Origin: Symbiodinium sp. CCMP2592 | Taxonomy: Eukaryota > Sar > Dinophyceae > Suessiales > Symbiodiniaceae | DNA: 64,000 nt | Direction: 5' to 3' | NCBI GenBank assembly: GCA_905221615.1 | Contig: CAJNDT010001868.1 | Coordinates: 671,501 to 735,500 of the forward strand | Part shown: piece by piece, positions 12,122-22,351 of the stretch | How positions within the stretch are numbered: the first letter of the stretch is position 1 | Layout of the letters: each line of letters starts with the position of its first letter | The notes under the pieces: generated by a model | Told to the model about the DNA's origin: nothing | The model's database searches: none | What the model saw: the letters and a program-made list of their open reading frames with translations, nothing else | Program-made: the position numbers and the translations under genes

Positions 12122-12183
12122 GCAGCAGCAGTAAGTAGCAAGAGTAAGCAGTAGTAGCAGTAGTAGTCGTCGTCGTCGCCGTC

Positions 12184-12218
<35 letters not shown>

Positions 12219-12262
12219 CGTAGAAGTAGGGGCAGCGGTAGCGGTAGAGGTAGGAGTCGCAG
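12122..12262. repeat. (AGT/AGC/CGT)n trinucleotide array
   Basis: AGTAGTAGT core flanked by CGTCGTCGCC and GGTAGCGGTAG variants. It produces long artefactual frames of T, S or Y runs on both strands. Confidence 0.9.
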
Positions 12263-12699
12263 TCGCGCTCGCTGTCGGCGTCGTTTGTCGAAAGCAAGCC
12301 GCAGGTGCTTTCAACAACTGTTCAGAAAATCCGGCTTCACAGACGCTTCCGGTAGTACTGCTCGCATTGGTACGAGCAGAACGACAAGAGACTACCTCGA
12401 GATCTAGTTCGCTGTAGCCCGAAACACGGCAGCCGCCGAAGGCTTGCACAAACTCCCGGGTCCGTCGTCAATACTAAGCCGTTCAGGTTCTACACAACAT
12501 GCATCACGACGTAGTAAGGCACTGTGTGCACCATGGCTTATGGCTTCTGTTTCTTCTTCAGGGGCACAGTGTTCTGATGCATGATCCGAAGGGCCTGTTC
12601 ACTGACCGCCTCACTCCTGGGATGATGAATCCGAGCTTGTTTATTAGCCTACATGCTAAGACCCTGACCCTAACCCTCTTTTGCCCTTCTCCAATCCAG
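12263..12699. other. no recognised gene
   Basis: No exon is supported. A telomere-like string, ACCCTGACCCTAACCCTC, is present at 12660-12677. Confidence 0.35.
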
Positions 12700-12795
12700 A
12701 CTCCTCCGAGCAGCCGACTTCGGCCCAGAAGCTGCCAGACACGCTCCGCTTCGCCCTCCGCCGCACGCCATGGCCTTTGCTCCGGCGACCCGTAG
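12700..12795 (+). CDS. candidate exon, unknown
   Basis: An ATCCAG acceptor is followed by SSEQPTSAQKLPDTLRFALR and RTPWPLLRRP. Basic and serine-rich; it could be part of a targeting region but is not recognised. Confidence 0.3.
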   Translation, partial: TPPSSRLRPRSCQTRSASPSAARHGLCSGDP

Positions 12796-13541
12796 AGCCC
12801 GCCCCGCCCTGGCCCTGATGATGGCCGGAGTGGGGGTGAAGAACTGAAAATACAATTTTTGCAGAAGATGTCAGGGATTCGAGACGACATGCTGCACGTA
12901 TCGAAACTCATCTGTGCGGCTGCCAGAAGTTTCTGACGTTTTTCATGGTTTTCATGACTTGCAAGACATTCCTAACTAGAGATTCAAGTCCAAATTCTTC
13001 ATGCGTAAGTGCCGAAGTCCTAAAGCCCAAAAGCGTCGAATGCTCAGCCCGATGCAGGCCCTAGCAGGGCTTTATGCCCTCTTCTGCAGGACTGCGGGAC
13101 ATAGGAAAGTGTAGTTAATTTCTTACAGGGTACTGTAGCTACCTTCTGAGATTACACAGCGCCATACATATTTGTTGTAGGATGATATAGGCATATACAG
13201 CATTGGGTGCAGCATTGTAATGCTTTCGACTCGTATGACCGATGTCGAGGGATCAGTAGATTCAGGGCTCCTGCAGTCTCTGACGAGAACCTCACAAGAT
13301 GAGCTGCAAGTGTTTGTGTTAATACAGCCCCCCCAACCCCAAACAAATGTCTGGATGTGGAGTGCATCACGTTGGGCATGAGGGCATGTGCACGGTGAAA
13401 AAAGGCATGTTCAGTTGTGGGGCTTGCGCAGTTCTGTTCGGGTCTTCGCTCGGACAAACGTATGCGATACATTGGTGTGGCGGATGCTGTGCACTCAAGT
13501 GGACAGGAGCTCGGCCTTCGTCTCTGGTACCCCATCGCTGC
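12796..13541. other. no recognised gene
   Basis: Low information content. No repeat array longer than ~20 bases, RNA gene or convincing exon is seen. Confidence 0.3.
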
Positions 13542-13647
13542 GCAGCCCAGGGCGCTCAGTGGCCGCGGCTCGGGCGCTTGTTTCTGTGGAGTCCGAGGAG
13601 TCATCTTCAGCTCTTACCGCAGTGGTTGTGCAAGAAGGGCTGGGTTG
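13542..13647 (+). CDS. candidate exon, Ala/Ser/Arg-rich
   Basis: The frame reads SLRSPGRSVAAARALVSVES, then EESSSALTAVVVQEGLG to a TGA. The basic Ala/Ser-rich start would suit an organellar targeting peptide for the L7/L12 gene downstream. The connection is speculative. Confidence 0.25.
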
Positions 13648-14058
13648 ATTGACATCCCAGGCACTGCTGTCATCCCATCTCAGGCAGATGCATAGCATAG
13701 GTTCAAAAAAAGGCGCTTTCCGAGTTGTGGAGTTGGGAGGATTTTCTGCTTGGGTTGAGGGGTTGAGGACCGCCTCAAAAGCAGACAGGTGGACCCTTGA
13801 GGGAAATCGATGTCACAACAACGTGGTGCTGAATTGAATCAGGGATTTGTACAGAGCAAGCTGAACAGAAGGCTGACACTAAAGATTATCCGGGCAAAGC
13901 AGGTGGTGACAAACAGCAGGCATCCAAGTGCAAGCAGTCAAAGTTGTGAGAAGGATGCTTTGTCACCATCGATGCGGCCACGCCACTAGACAAACATGTC
14001 AGAACATGAGCACTTGGAGTGTTGTAGGATAGGATACATGGCCACTCATTGCGCTGAG

Positions 14059-17000
14059 GTGTCCCGAGAGTCGAAGGTGGATGACATTGTGGAGGCCTGG
14101 TCAGTTGAACTGCCACTAGACCCAAGGCAGGCGGGCGGGAGAGCGGGCAGGCAGGCAGGCAGGGCAGCTGCCCATGTGCCTAGCTCCCCAACTCGCATAC
14201 CGAAGCCTGCCGCCGATGCAAAAGTTTAGGAGGTTTCAAGCAAAGTCCCGCTTCATTGTATTCAGGGTCCTTGCTTCATCATCCCAGGCCCGATGCGGAA
14301 ATTCGCACAATTTTCCAAGAAGCCAGAACTTGAAGCCCTTGGACTTATCATCATCATGCTCACAATCATAAATGTCACCCCCCCCCCCAAAAAAAAATGC
14401 TCGCAAGACTCCATCGGCTAACTGACAAAGCCAAGCCAACAAGGTATGACAACATAGGCCCAAACAGCGGAAATCAGAGAGCAGCTTTTGTTCAGCTCGA
14501 TGTTTGCCGCCAGGAGCTCAAGGGCTTGACATTGCTAGAGGCCTCGGAACTTGTCAAGGCCTGGGCCAGGGCCCGGATGGAGGGGTCAAGACACTTTGAA
14601 GGGATATGCTTCGGGGCCCATCTCCGTGGCGTCTCTGCCTGTGGCGCAAATTCCGCTTCAGCTGTCGACGTCTCCGTTTCGCAGTCTTCCTCTTGAAAGC
14701 TGGCAGCCTCAGGCCATTGAGGAAACCTTCGGAGTGGATGCCTCCGCATCCGCGGGTGCAGTGGTGATGGCTGCCCCCGGTGCGGGCGCTGGCGGTGAGG
14801 CGCGGGTTGCATCCTGTTGAGCCCAGTTTGGGAATTGAAGTGGATTTGCTCATTGCCGGCCGTGTGTGAAAGCCCATCAGGACTGTAGGGAGGTCCCAGC
14901 AACCAGAATCTGCCCGGTTGGCTCACTTGGACATGTTGGTACTTGCTGCTGCAAGTCTGTTCGATGGTATTGCTTCGACTATCCGAGGTGCGCGCACCAT
15001 TGTTTTGATGCAGCACCTTGTTGTTGATGTTGTTGAGGAGGTTGCTTACATAGGCAGCCGTAGTTCCGCGAGGCAAAAGTAAATACTGTGGTAGCTGGCA
15101 AGCTGCAGGACTCAACGACGGACTACATGGAACACGTGCCGACAAGAGCCACATAAAACAGACGATACTGTACCTTCGGCACTCCCAAACCCGCAAAACC
15201 CGAAGCCCTGAGCCCCAGAACTAAAACTCCACACTTGTAAAGTCTACAGACATGGTGCTGCTAACTTCATAGAGAGAGAGCGGCGTGCAGGCTGAGGCTG
15301 CCGCAGAGGAGAAGACGGAGTTTGACCTCATCCTCAAGGTGCGCTTTTGCAATTATTACTCTCTCTTTCTCCAGCTTTGAAGGACATGAATACCATCTAC
15401 CTATCTGCGTATCTACCTCGCGATCCATCCAATTATCTACTTATTTATACCTATCCGGCCCCAATGTGGGCTGGCATGCCTTTTGTAGTGTCGTCAGTTG
15501 TCAAACCCTCGTCTGACTTGTCGAGCACGAGTGACAAAAATACCTATCCGAGTCTTATCTAACCTAACGTATCTGAAATGTGTTTAACTTCATCTCTACG
15601 AACTATTTATCTGTCGATGCATCGGTCCATCTATCTGTCTAGCTATCTATCGATCGGTCGGCCCACCGATGCATTTATCCAACGAGCTGTCTGTTTATCC
15701 ACGTCTACGTATCTATCTATATCTATCTATCTGCCTATTTAATTACCTGTCTATCTACTTGACTATCTATCTATCTACCTTTCTGTTTGTCTTTCTATCT
15801 GACTATTTACTTGCTTGTCTATACCAATCCATCTACCTGTCTACTTACCTATCTATCTGCCTGGTTGTCTGTCCTAGCTAGCTGGCTAGCCATTTAGCTA
15901 TCTTTCTACTTATGTATCCAACCAACCTACGTGATCTATCTATCTACTTAAATCTACCTACCTGTCTATCTAGCTATCTATTTGAGTCTGTGTGTACATA
16001 CAGAAAGACATACATACACACATGCACATTCAGGCAGGATACATGGCTTTTTTGCATAGATATGTGTATCCATATCTGTTTGCGTATATCTTGCTGTCTT
16101 CTTTGTCTTTTTCGGTGTCTCTGCAGCTCTGTGTCGCTTTCGAGTCTAATGCCTGGGTTTGAAGGTGTCGATGTTCATGGTTCCGAGAAAGTCTCATCTA
16201 GTAAAGCTCCACGATCTACGACGGCCACTTTGTCTCAGGAAGTGCCCAAGGAGAAGAAGATTGCAGCCGCTTGGGTTCCATTGGCTGGTAAAAACTCGAG
16301 CTTTGCAAGTCCGGATCTAGTCCACCTCCTCAACACCGGCCACAAATTTTCAGCCGTCCATGTACGAAGTATCTACGCATGAAGTTCACATGAAGTTGCT
16401 TAAGAGATAAACATGTGCATACAGCGGCATGAGGTCAGCTCAGCATCACAGAAGCACACACTGCCTGCTGCCTCATGCGCATTAAAGGCTCCAGAACGGA
16501 TTCGGGCAAACGAGTCTGACACGTTACACCTTGGCAATTGAGCACGATAGTTGAGACCCTAAACTCTATGGACACGACAGAGCCATCATAAAACACGAAG
16601 CAGGACAGAAGCCAGCTCCGGCAAATTGCTAGGGTTGGCAGGGAGCGGACATCTCACAACTCATACGGATGGATTTGAAGCCTTTGCTTCGTCCCCTCAC
16701 AAGAGGTTGAATCGTGAAAGCCTTATACTTCTAATGCAAAAAGCGGGCTGAAATCGTAGAGCCTGAACTCCAATCGCAGAAAACAACGCACCCTGCACAT
16801 CCATTGAAGCCGCTCGGAACACTACCGATAAGAAACTTGGGCAATTCCCTAAGCCCAATAATCGACCCCAAACGCTGGACTTGTAAAGAGCCCTGCGAAA
16901 GGTCATCAAGGCAGTGCGGGCCATCACCGGTCTCGGTTTGAAGGAGCTTTGGGGCCCCTGTGTTACATGGAACCACGGACTCAGCTTTGCGTGGTCGAGT

Positions 17001-17999
17001 TCGTAGGGGAGCAGGGTGAAGAGCTTTAGGTTTTTGAGGTCGAGGCTTCGGGCTGCAGCGTGTAGGTTCTCAGTTAGCTTAGAAGGATATCTGTTTGCAA
17101 CTCAAATGATGAGATATCTCCGTTTGAATCCTTTCTACGGTGACCTCCCGAGTGCGTGACATTCAAGCTCCTCACCCTGCTGCAGATCATTTTTGGGTGA
17201 CAAAACCAGTGAAACCCTTCTTCATATGCAGCTCCACACAGGTGTGCAACATCAGATCCTACAGCATCTCTATGGAGACAGTTCTCACGCCTGAAAGGCC
17301 TATCGGAAACAAACATGAACTCGTGGACCCTAGACTTCGACCATATACTCATAAGCCCATAGCAACGAAATCGGAATCCTTGTGCTGAAATCTCTGAACC
17401 TGAAGCCCTGGCGCAAATGGTATTTTCCTGTAAGTCAAGACCCTGAAACCCCAAGTCCTGATTCCTTCAAAACCAAAAAAACCTCTATCGTCATCCTTCT
17501 AAAAAGAGACCCGCAAAGAACCCCTTACACAACACTTTCGTGGTTGTTGATACAAGGTGATCGCCCGTGCCCTTTCTTGTTGTCGTCTGCAAGCCCTTGA
17601 GACCTCGTCTGGCAAATCCGAGTTCTGAATCCCTTCCAAGCATTGTCTGCAGATCTTGCAAGGCTTTGTCCGAGTGTGAGTGTCAAAAAAATCCCTGCCA
17701 AAGGAGGCCAAGGGCTTGGCAGACAACCCGGGCAAGATCCTTGAGGCCAAGCCGAAGGACGGCGCGGGCCGGGGATTTGGAAAGGGTCAGAGGCTTTCGG
17801 GTTTTTTGCGAGGCTACATAAGTGATAAGTGGGTCCTAAACCCTGGCACAGAATAGGATCCTTCATTCCAACACTGAAACAAAACAAGTTCACCCCAACC
17901 CCCAGTCCAACACAGGAGGCGTGCGAGGATGCCTTGAAGCAGCTCGAGGCCTTGCGTTGCGGGGACTCGGAGGTTATGGGTTGGAGGGCCGGAGTCTAG
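14059..17999 (+). CDS. rpl12: organelle-type ribosomal protein L7/L12, eight exons
   Basis: Exons in order, all phase 0: 14059-14094 (VSRESKVDDIVE), 14514-14558 (ELKGLTLLEASELVK), 14713-14799 (AIEETFGVDASASAG...), 15291-15338 (AEAAAEEKTEFDLILK), 16239-16265 (EVPKEKKIA), 16902-16943 (VIKAVRAITGLGLK), 17704-17757 (EAKGLADNPGKILEAKPK), 17916-~17999 (EACEDALKQLEAL...). Joined, they match L7/L12 from the N-terminal dimerisation helix through the Ala/Gly hinge to the C-terminal domain with its VIK-VR-TGLGLKEAK core. That domain recruits translation GTPases to the ribosome stalk. Donors are GC (five introns, or four if the TATC-containing one is GT as read), GT (15339) and GA (16944, 17758); all acceptors are AG. 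The 5' targeting exons and the exact C-terminus are not resolved. Bacterial-type sequence implies a plastid or mitochondrial ribosome; which one is undetermined. Confidence 0.85.
15375..15990. repeat. long degenerate (TATC)n array inside an L7/L12 intron
   Basis: About 600 bases of imperfect CTATCTATCTACC words. The array lies entirely within the intron 15339-16238 between the exons ending FDLILK and starting EVPKEKK. Confidence 0.9.
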
Positions 18000-18651
18000 G
18001 AGGTTGCAGACCTGGACATGAGGCACTTGGCTCTTTGGGTGCGGCGGAACTTAGATCTTGCGATCAAAAAGCTTTGAAAGGCTTTGGGGTTCAATATGCG
18101 GGGTGTGGAGGTTTCTGACAGACATGACACTGCAGCTCGTGAATTGCCAGGCTTTTATCTAGTATCACTGAAGCCGACCATGCCGATCACTGATGCCGAG
18201 CTTGCCGGAACGATTTCGTCGTCTCTGAAATTTTGTTTTGGGTCCTAGGTCCTAGCTCCAGTTTTTTTTCTGAACGGCTTGCCGTGTTGACAACAGGTCC
18301 CAGATCTCTCAACCAGAGCACATGTCATTGTTTTCAAGCCATCCTGACCTGTCACTGAGCCCGTCTTGTGAGGAGGCAGGGGCCAAGGCAGCCATCGAGT
18401 AAGCTGCAGATTCTTCTTGTGCTCACGGCGATGAAAAAGCGCACCCGATCAGATGGACATCGATGAATTTTCTTTTTGACACGTTTCGGGCCACAACTCT
18501 TACTCTTAAATCGCCATGCCCTCAGCTTTAAGCCCTGGCAACATGCATACATACAGACCTGCCTGCCTACCTGCCCGTGCCGTGTGAGGTGTACAAGCAA
18601 GCCAAGCCAAGAGGAACCAAATGAAAACAAGCCGAGCCAAGCCAAGAGCTG
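18000..18651. other. 3' flank of L7/L12
   Basis: No gene is recognised. A final L7/L12 C-terminal exon could lie here if the frame read to 17999 is intronic. Confidence 0.3.
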
Positions 18652-18772
18652 CGAAGTAATCCTGCTGGGGCTGCCCGGGAGTCTCGGCTATGCGAGGAAG
18701 AGCTTGGCCGTGAGGTGATATGCCTTTGCACCGCCTGTCCGCTACAACGCTGCTCTGTCCGATGCCAGGTGT
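18652..18772 (+). CDS. candidate Cys-rich exon
   Basis: The frame reads NPAGAARESRLCEEELGREV, then ICLCTACPLQRCSVRC. The acidic helix and closely spaced cysteines look coding. No family is recognised and borders are approximate. Confidence 0.3.
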
Positions 18773-19044
18773 TGTGGTTGTTTTCCCCCTTAGTCTCCCT
18801 GTGAATCGTGGGCTGTTGATCCCGAAGCCAGCCCTTCTAGGCCAGCCAACCTTCCCGACGGAAGTTGATTGGACGCCGCATCCAACCACATTCTAAACAT
18901 GGGTTATGACGATCCGCCGTGCAAAACCCAAACCCAGAAACTCAAATCCCCTGAGCTTGTCCAAGTTGACTTCCATGCCTTGAACCCCTCACCACCCTCT
19001 AAGCCGCAAGCTTGCCATAACTCCACCGCACTTCGGCCGTCGCC

Positions 19045-19130
19045 ATGAGCGCCTCGCCTCGGCTTCGCTCGCCTCGGCTCCGCTCGGTTTCGCCGGTCTT
19101 GGATGTCGCGGCGAAGAGGTATCCAGACAT
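19045..19130 (+). CDS. candidate first exon, unknown protein
   Basis: An ATG opens MSASPRLRSPRLRSVSPVLD, then VAAKRYPDIDGFNKMCK, directly before a (TG)n tract that must be intron. RS-rich N-terminus. It may be the start of a gene that ends with the exon at ~20943. Confidence 0.4.
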
Positions 19131-19150
19131 TGATGGGTTCAACAAGATGT

Positions 19151-19430
19151 GCAAGTGTGTGTGTGTGTGTCCGTCCCTTGCACTACAGACATACATACAA
19201 ATATATATATATATATATATGTAGTAAGTATACGCGTACCCAGAGACAGGCATACATATTTTTCCGTCTCTCGGTTTGTCGATCTATCTAGCTGCCCACC
19301 TATGTATCTACCTGTGTAACTATCTACCTTCCCACCTATGTCTCTAGCTATGCAACTATCTGTGCATCCACCTGGTTATCGCTCTATCTATCGAGTTGCT
19401 TTCGTTATCTATCCATCTTTCTGCTGGCTG
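19151..19430. repeat. (GT)n, (AT)n and (TATC)n microsatellites
   Basis: GTGTGTGTGT at 19155-19170, (AT)n at 19200-19220 and degenerate CTATCTA words to ~19430. Confidence 0.9.
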
Positions 19431-19976
19431 TCTAGTGCGTATATAGCATGTATGTATATACGAAACTAGTTGCTTTTGCGATTTGTGCAGTCAGATACAT
19501 GTTTTTCCACGTCACGTGCAAAACAGTGATTGAGCATGATTGAGTCATGCAAACCATCATCAGTATACTGTTTCTGCAGCTCGAGAGTAAGAACAAAACT
19601 GACTTTGTAGTAGTGGCTGGTGTCATCAGGACCAGCATTACAAGCATTCGGTCACTAACAATAATCTTGAGTATCTCCCCTGAAGCATTCAATCCCAAAG
19701 CGTAAAGCCCCAAAGCAGCCCCCAACTAAACGGTTGCATCCTTTTTTCGTCCCAGGCTCTTTTCAGCCTCGGCAGATGACCGGCGCGCCGGCAAAGAGGG
19801 TCTGAGTAAGGTTCCAGGACTTGTATGGCTGACCTCAAGGTTTGGGTTTCGTGGTGGGTCGGTTTTGGTTCTCCACTGCGCATCACTTGCTCGAATCCGC
19901 CAGCCTCAGCTTTGCCACCAAGCTGTTAAACTTGAGCTTACGGGCAGAAGAGCGCACACTCAATCACAATTACAAA

Positions 19977-20068
19977 GGTGCCTGCGGAACCTGACCCTCA
20001 AGAACGAAAAGGACGAAGACGACCCGAGGGCACGAGCAGTGGCGTCTCGACATTGGGACGACGGCTAA
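19977..20068 (+). CDS. candidate acidic exon
   Basis: After ACAAAG the frame reads RCLRNLTLKNEKDEDDPRAR, then AVASRHWDDG and stop. Charged, coding-like composition; it probably belongs with the exon at 19045. Confidence 0.35.
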
Positions 20069-20147
20069 GAACTGATCACCAATAATGGCCGTGGTAAGTA
20101 AGCCGGGTTGATGCCACAGTTGTGGCTGCCTGGTTTTTGTTTCAGAG

Positions 20148-20190
20148 GATGACATTCTGGCAGCCAGCAAGCCCAGTGTCAAAAGGGGAT
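20148..20190 (+). CDS. candidate short exon
   Basis: A TTTCAG acceptor is followed by DDILAASKPSVKRG and TGA; the exon may end before at AAAAG. Weakly supported by composition only. Confidence 0.25.
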
Positions 20191-20942
20191 GACACGGGGG
20201 ACCAGCGTTACATCAACACACGAGAGAAACGATTTTGTCCATGTGCGGCTTGACGGACTTTTCAAACCGAGAGATGTGCGACGAAGACTCCGTGACTTCA
20301 AGGATTGATTGAATCGTGAGAGGCGGCCAACCGTTAGCCCCCAAATTCCCGAAGAATTGAAGACGAGTTCACCCCGCCTAGTTCGCGCCTCTCAGGTGCA
20401 GTCTCGCTTTGCATCCCACAGGCTGGCATTGATTTAGGGTTTTTACATGTTCTTGACGTGTCGATCGAAATTCGGGGCCTCGTCAATTCTTGGAGTCCCA
20501 CTTGCGCCGGTGGGGCTGCAGCTCCTTCTGCTGCGACTGCTACCGCTGCTACCACATACCACGGTTACTGAAAACAGAAAGCAGCACCAACAAATTTAAA
20601 GTATCTGGAATCTATTCAAGAAGCAAGACTCCATATGACAGTTCTCCTACTGATCGACACCATGAGCACCAAAGCAAGGTGCCTCACGATTTTTATTCTG
20701 ACAGCTTGTTGTTGCTGGACAGGGCCATACCAACATCCTTCATCGTTTGTCGCGGTTGACACGCGTCTGTTCTGCTGGGCCGCTTCTGAAGGCTTTCGCA
20801 GTGCAGGGGCAAGTTGGCCACGGTGGCCGGACATCTAACGGCGGCCTCCAAGGCCCAAGAAATATGGTTTCTAACGGTAGAGCTGGAATTTCGAATTTAA
20901 GCGAGGTTCCAAGATTTTGAGAGGTGAGAGGCATGGCATAAC
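20191..20942. other. no recognised gene
   Basis: No domain-bearing frame or repeat array is seen. Confidence 0.3.
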
Positions 20943-20984
20943 AAGAAGGACCAGTGCCATGAGTACATCTTGCAGGATGACTAG
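20943..20984 (+). CDS. candidate terminal exon
   Basis: The frame KKDQCHEYILQDD followed by TAG looks like the end of a protein. It is the last candidate exon before the intronless GH6 gene. Confidence 0.3.
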   Translation, partial: KKDQCHEYILQDD

Positions 20985-22351
20985 GTAGGCTTGTCTATTC
21001 TCGCCGGCTGATGGATGGGAACCCTAAAACCTCTGGCTTGTGTCAGAGCTCTCTCAGGTTCTCGTTCAGGTTTGCGTAGTAGGAGATAAGATTTCAGGAA
21101 AGAGCGCAGCATCAGAAAGCTTAAAATGTCTTGAGGGAGTGTACGCGCCTGTCGAAAACGGTCCCCTTCCCCAAGTCTTCTCAGGACTGCAGAACCTACA
21201 GGTGGCATGGGCTAGGATGCAGGGGAACTGCAGGCTGCCAAGAGACAAGAGTAGGTCCGACAGGACATGGGGATTTTGCAAGGCCCAGGGACTGAAAACT
21301 GAAGTGTTTCCAAAGAAGGGTTGTCGTAGTGGACAATGCAATATTCTTAAGATGAACTTCTAAAATTACAACTTTTCTTCGCAGGATCGAACATGTAATG
21401 TGTGGTGTGGAAGTGGCTGGGTCTTCCGTGGTTGAGGAATTCAATCGTTGTCGCAAAGATCTCAAAACCGTTACCTGATTTTGAACGACCCCCGCCTCGT
21501 GTATGTTCGAAAAGCCTGTCGTTTGCAAACCTTGTCTGGGTCGGTCCGGTATGGGAGCGTCAGGTCTGAACAATCAGTGATAGTATCCCCTGCCAGCGCC
21601 TATACAATAGAGTTAACGTAAGTAGAGGAAGCATTCAAACATGTTAAGTATCAGCAACTGTCGAAACAACAAAAAGATCAGGCGCCGATCGTATGTTCGT
21701 ACGCCTGTCTGCGCCCGACTACCAGGTGGGCACTCCCTGCCGCGTGGAGGTTGCCAGGCCATTGCTGTCTTGAGTCTTGTGCAATGGAAGGGTGGGATGG
21801 CTAACAGCAGCAGCAGAAACTGGTCGCACGACGAACGCTCTGCATGGTAATTACTGCTAGCAAAGCTCACATGTACAGTGTCCATTCAGGCTTCCTGGGC
21901 CTCCAAGCCCAAGCTTGCAGTGAAAGTACCCCCCTGCTCACAACCTGCATGAAGTCGTTGCTTCTCAATCCTCAACGCCCAGAAAAGGGCCCTCCCCACA
22001 TGCAGGCTACTCCAAGAGTTGGCGTGGCTGCTTGCGGATTACGTCTCGCTGCCCAGCCCCCGGAGCCCGCGGAGCCCCCGTAGTGCCAGGCACCATGGCT
22101 CGCTTTGGGGCGGGGTGGGGAAGCGCATCAACTTGCTTTCTTGACTGGGTGTATGTAGAGTCTGCAGGTCTAGAGGTGCTTGGGGCCTGCTTTCGAGACA
22201 GTTTGGGAGCCAGTGTTAAGGGGTCAGCATCTTCAAGTCACTGCCAGGACGGGGGTAAAGGGGCGACACCTTTGCCGAAAGTCCAATCTGCCAGCACAGT
22301 ATCAAGTTTCAATAGGGGGCGTGGCCTAGCAGCCTAGCAACTAAGCTGTCA
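20985..22351. other. upstream region of the GH6 gene
   Basis: No gene is supported. The GH6 start ATG is preceded by CTAAGCTGTCA. No TATA box or spliced-leader-like site is seen. Confidence 0.35.

Noticed and set aside
15669-16382. Open frames rich in Y, L, S through the TATC array as a gene
   Set aside because: The array is intronic to L7/L12; only the 27-base exon at 16239-16265 within this stretch is supported.
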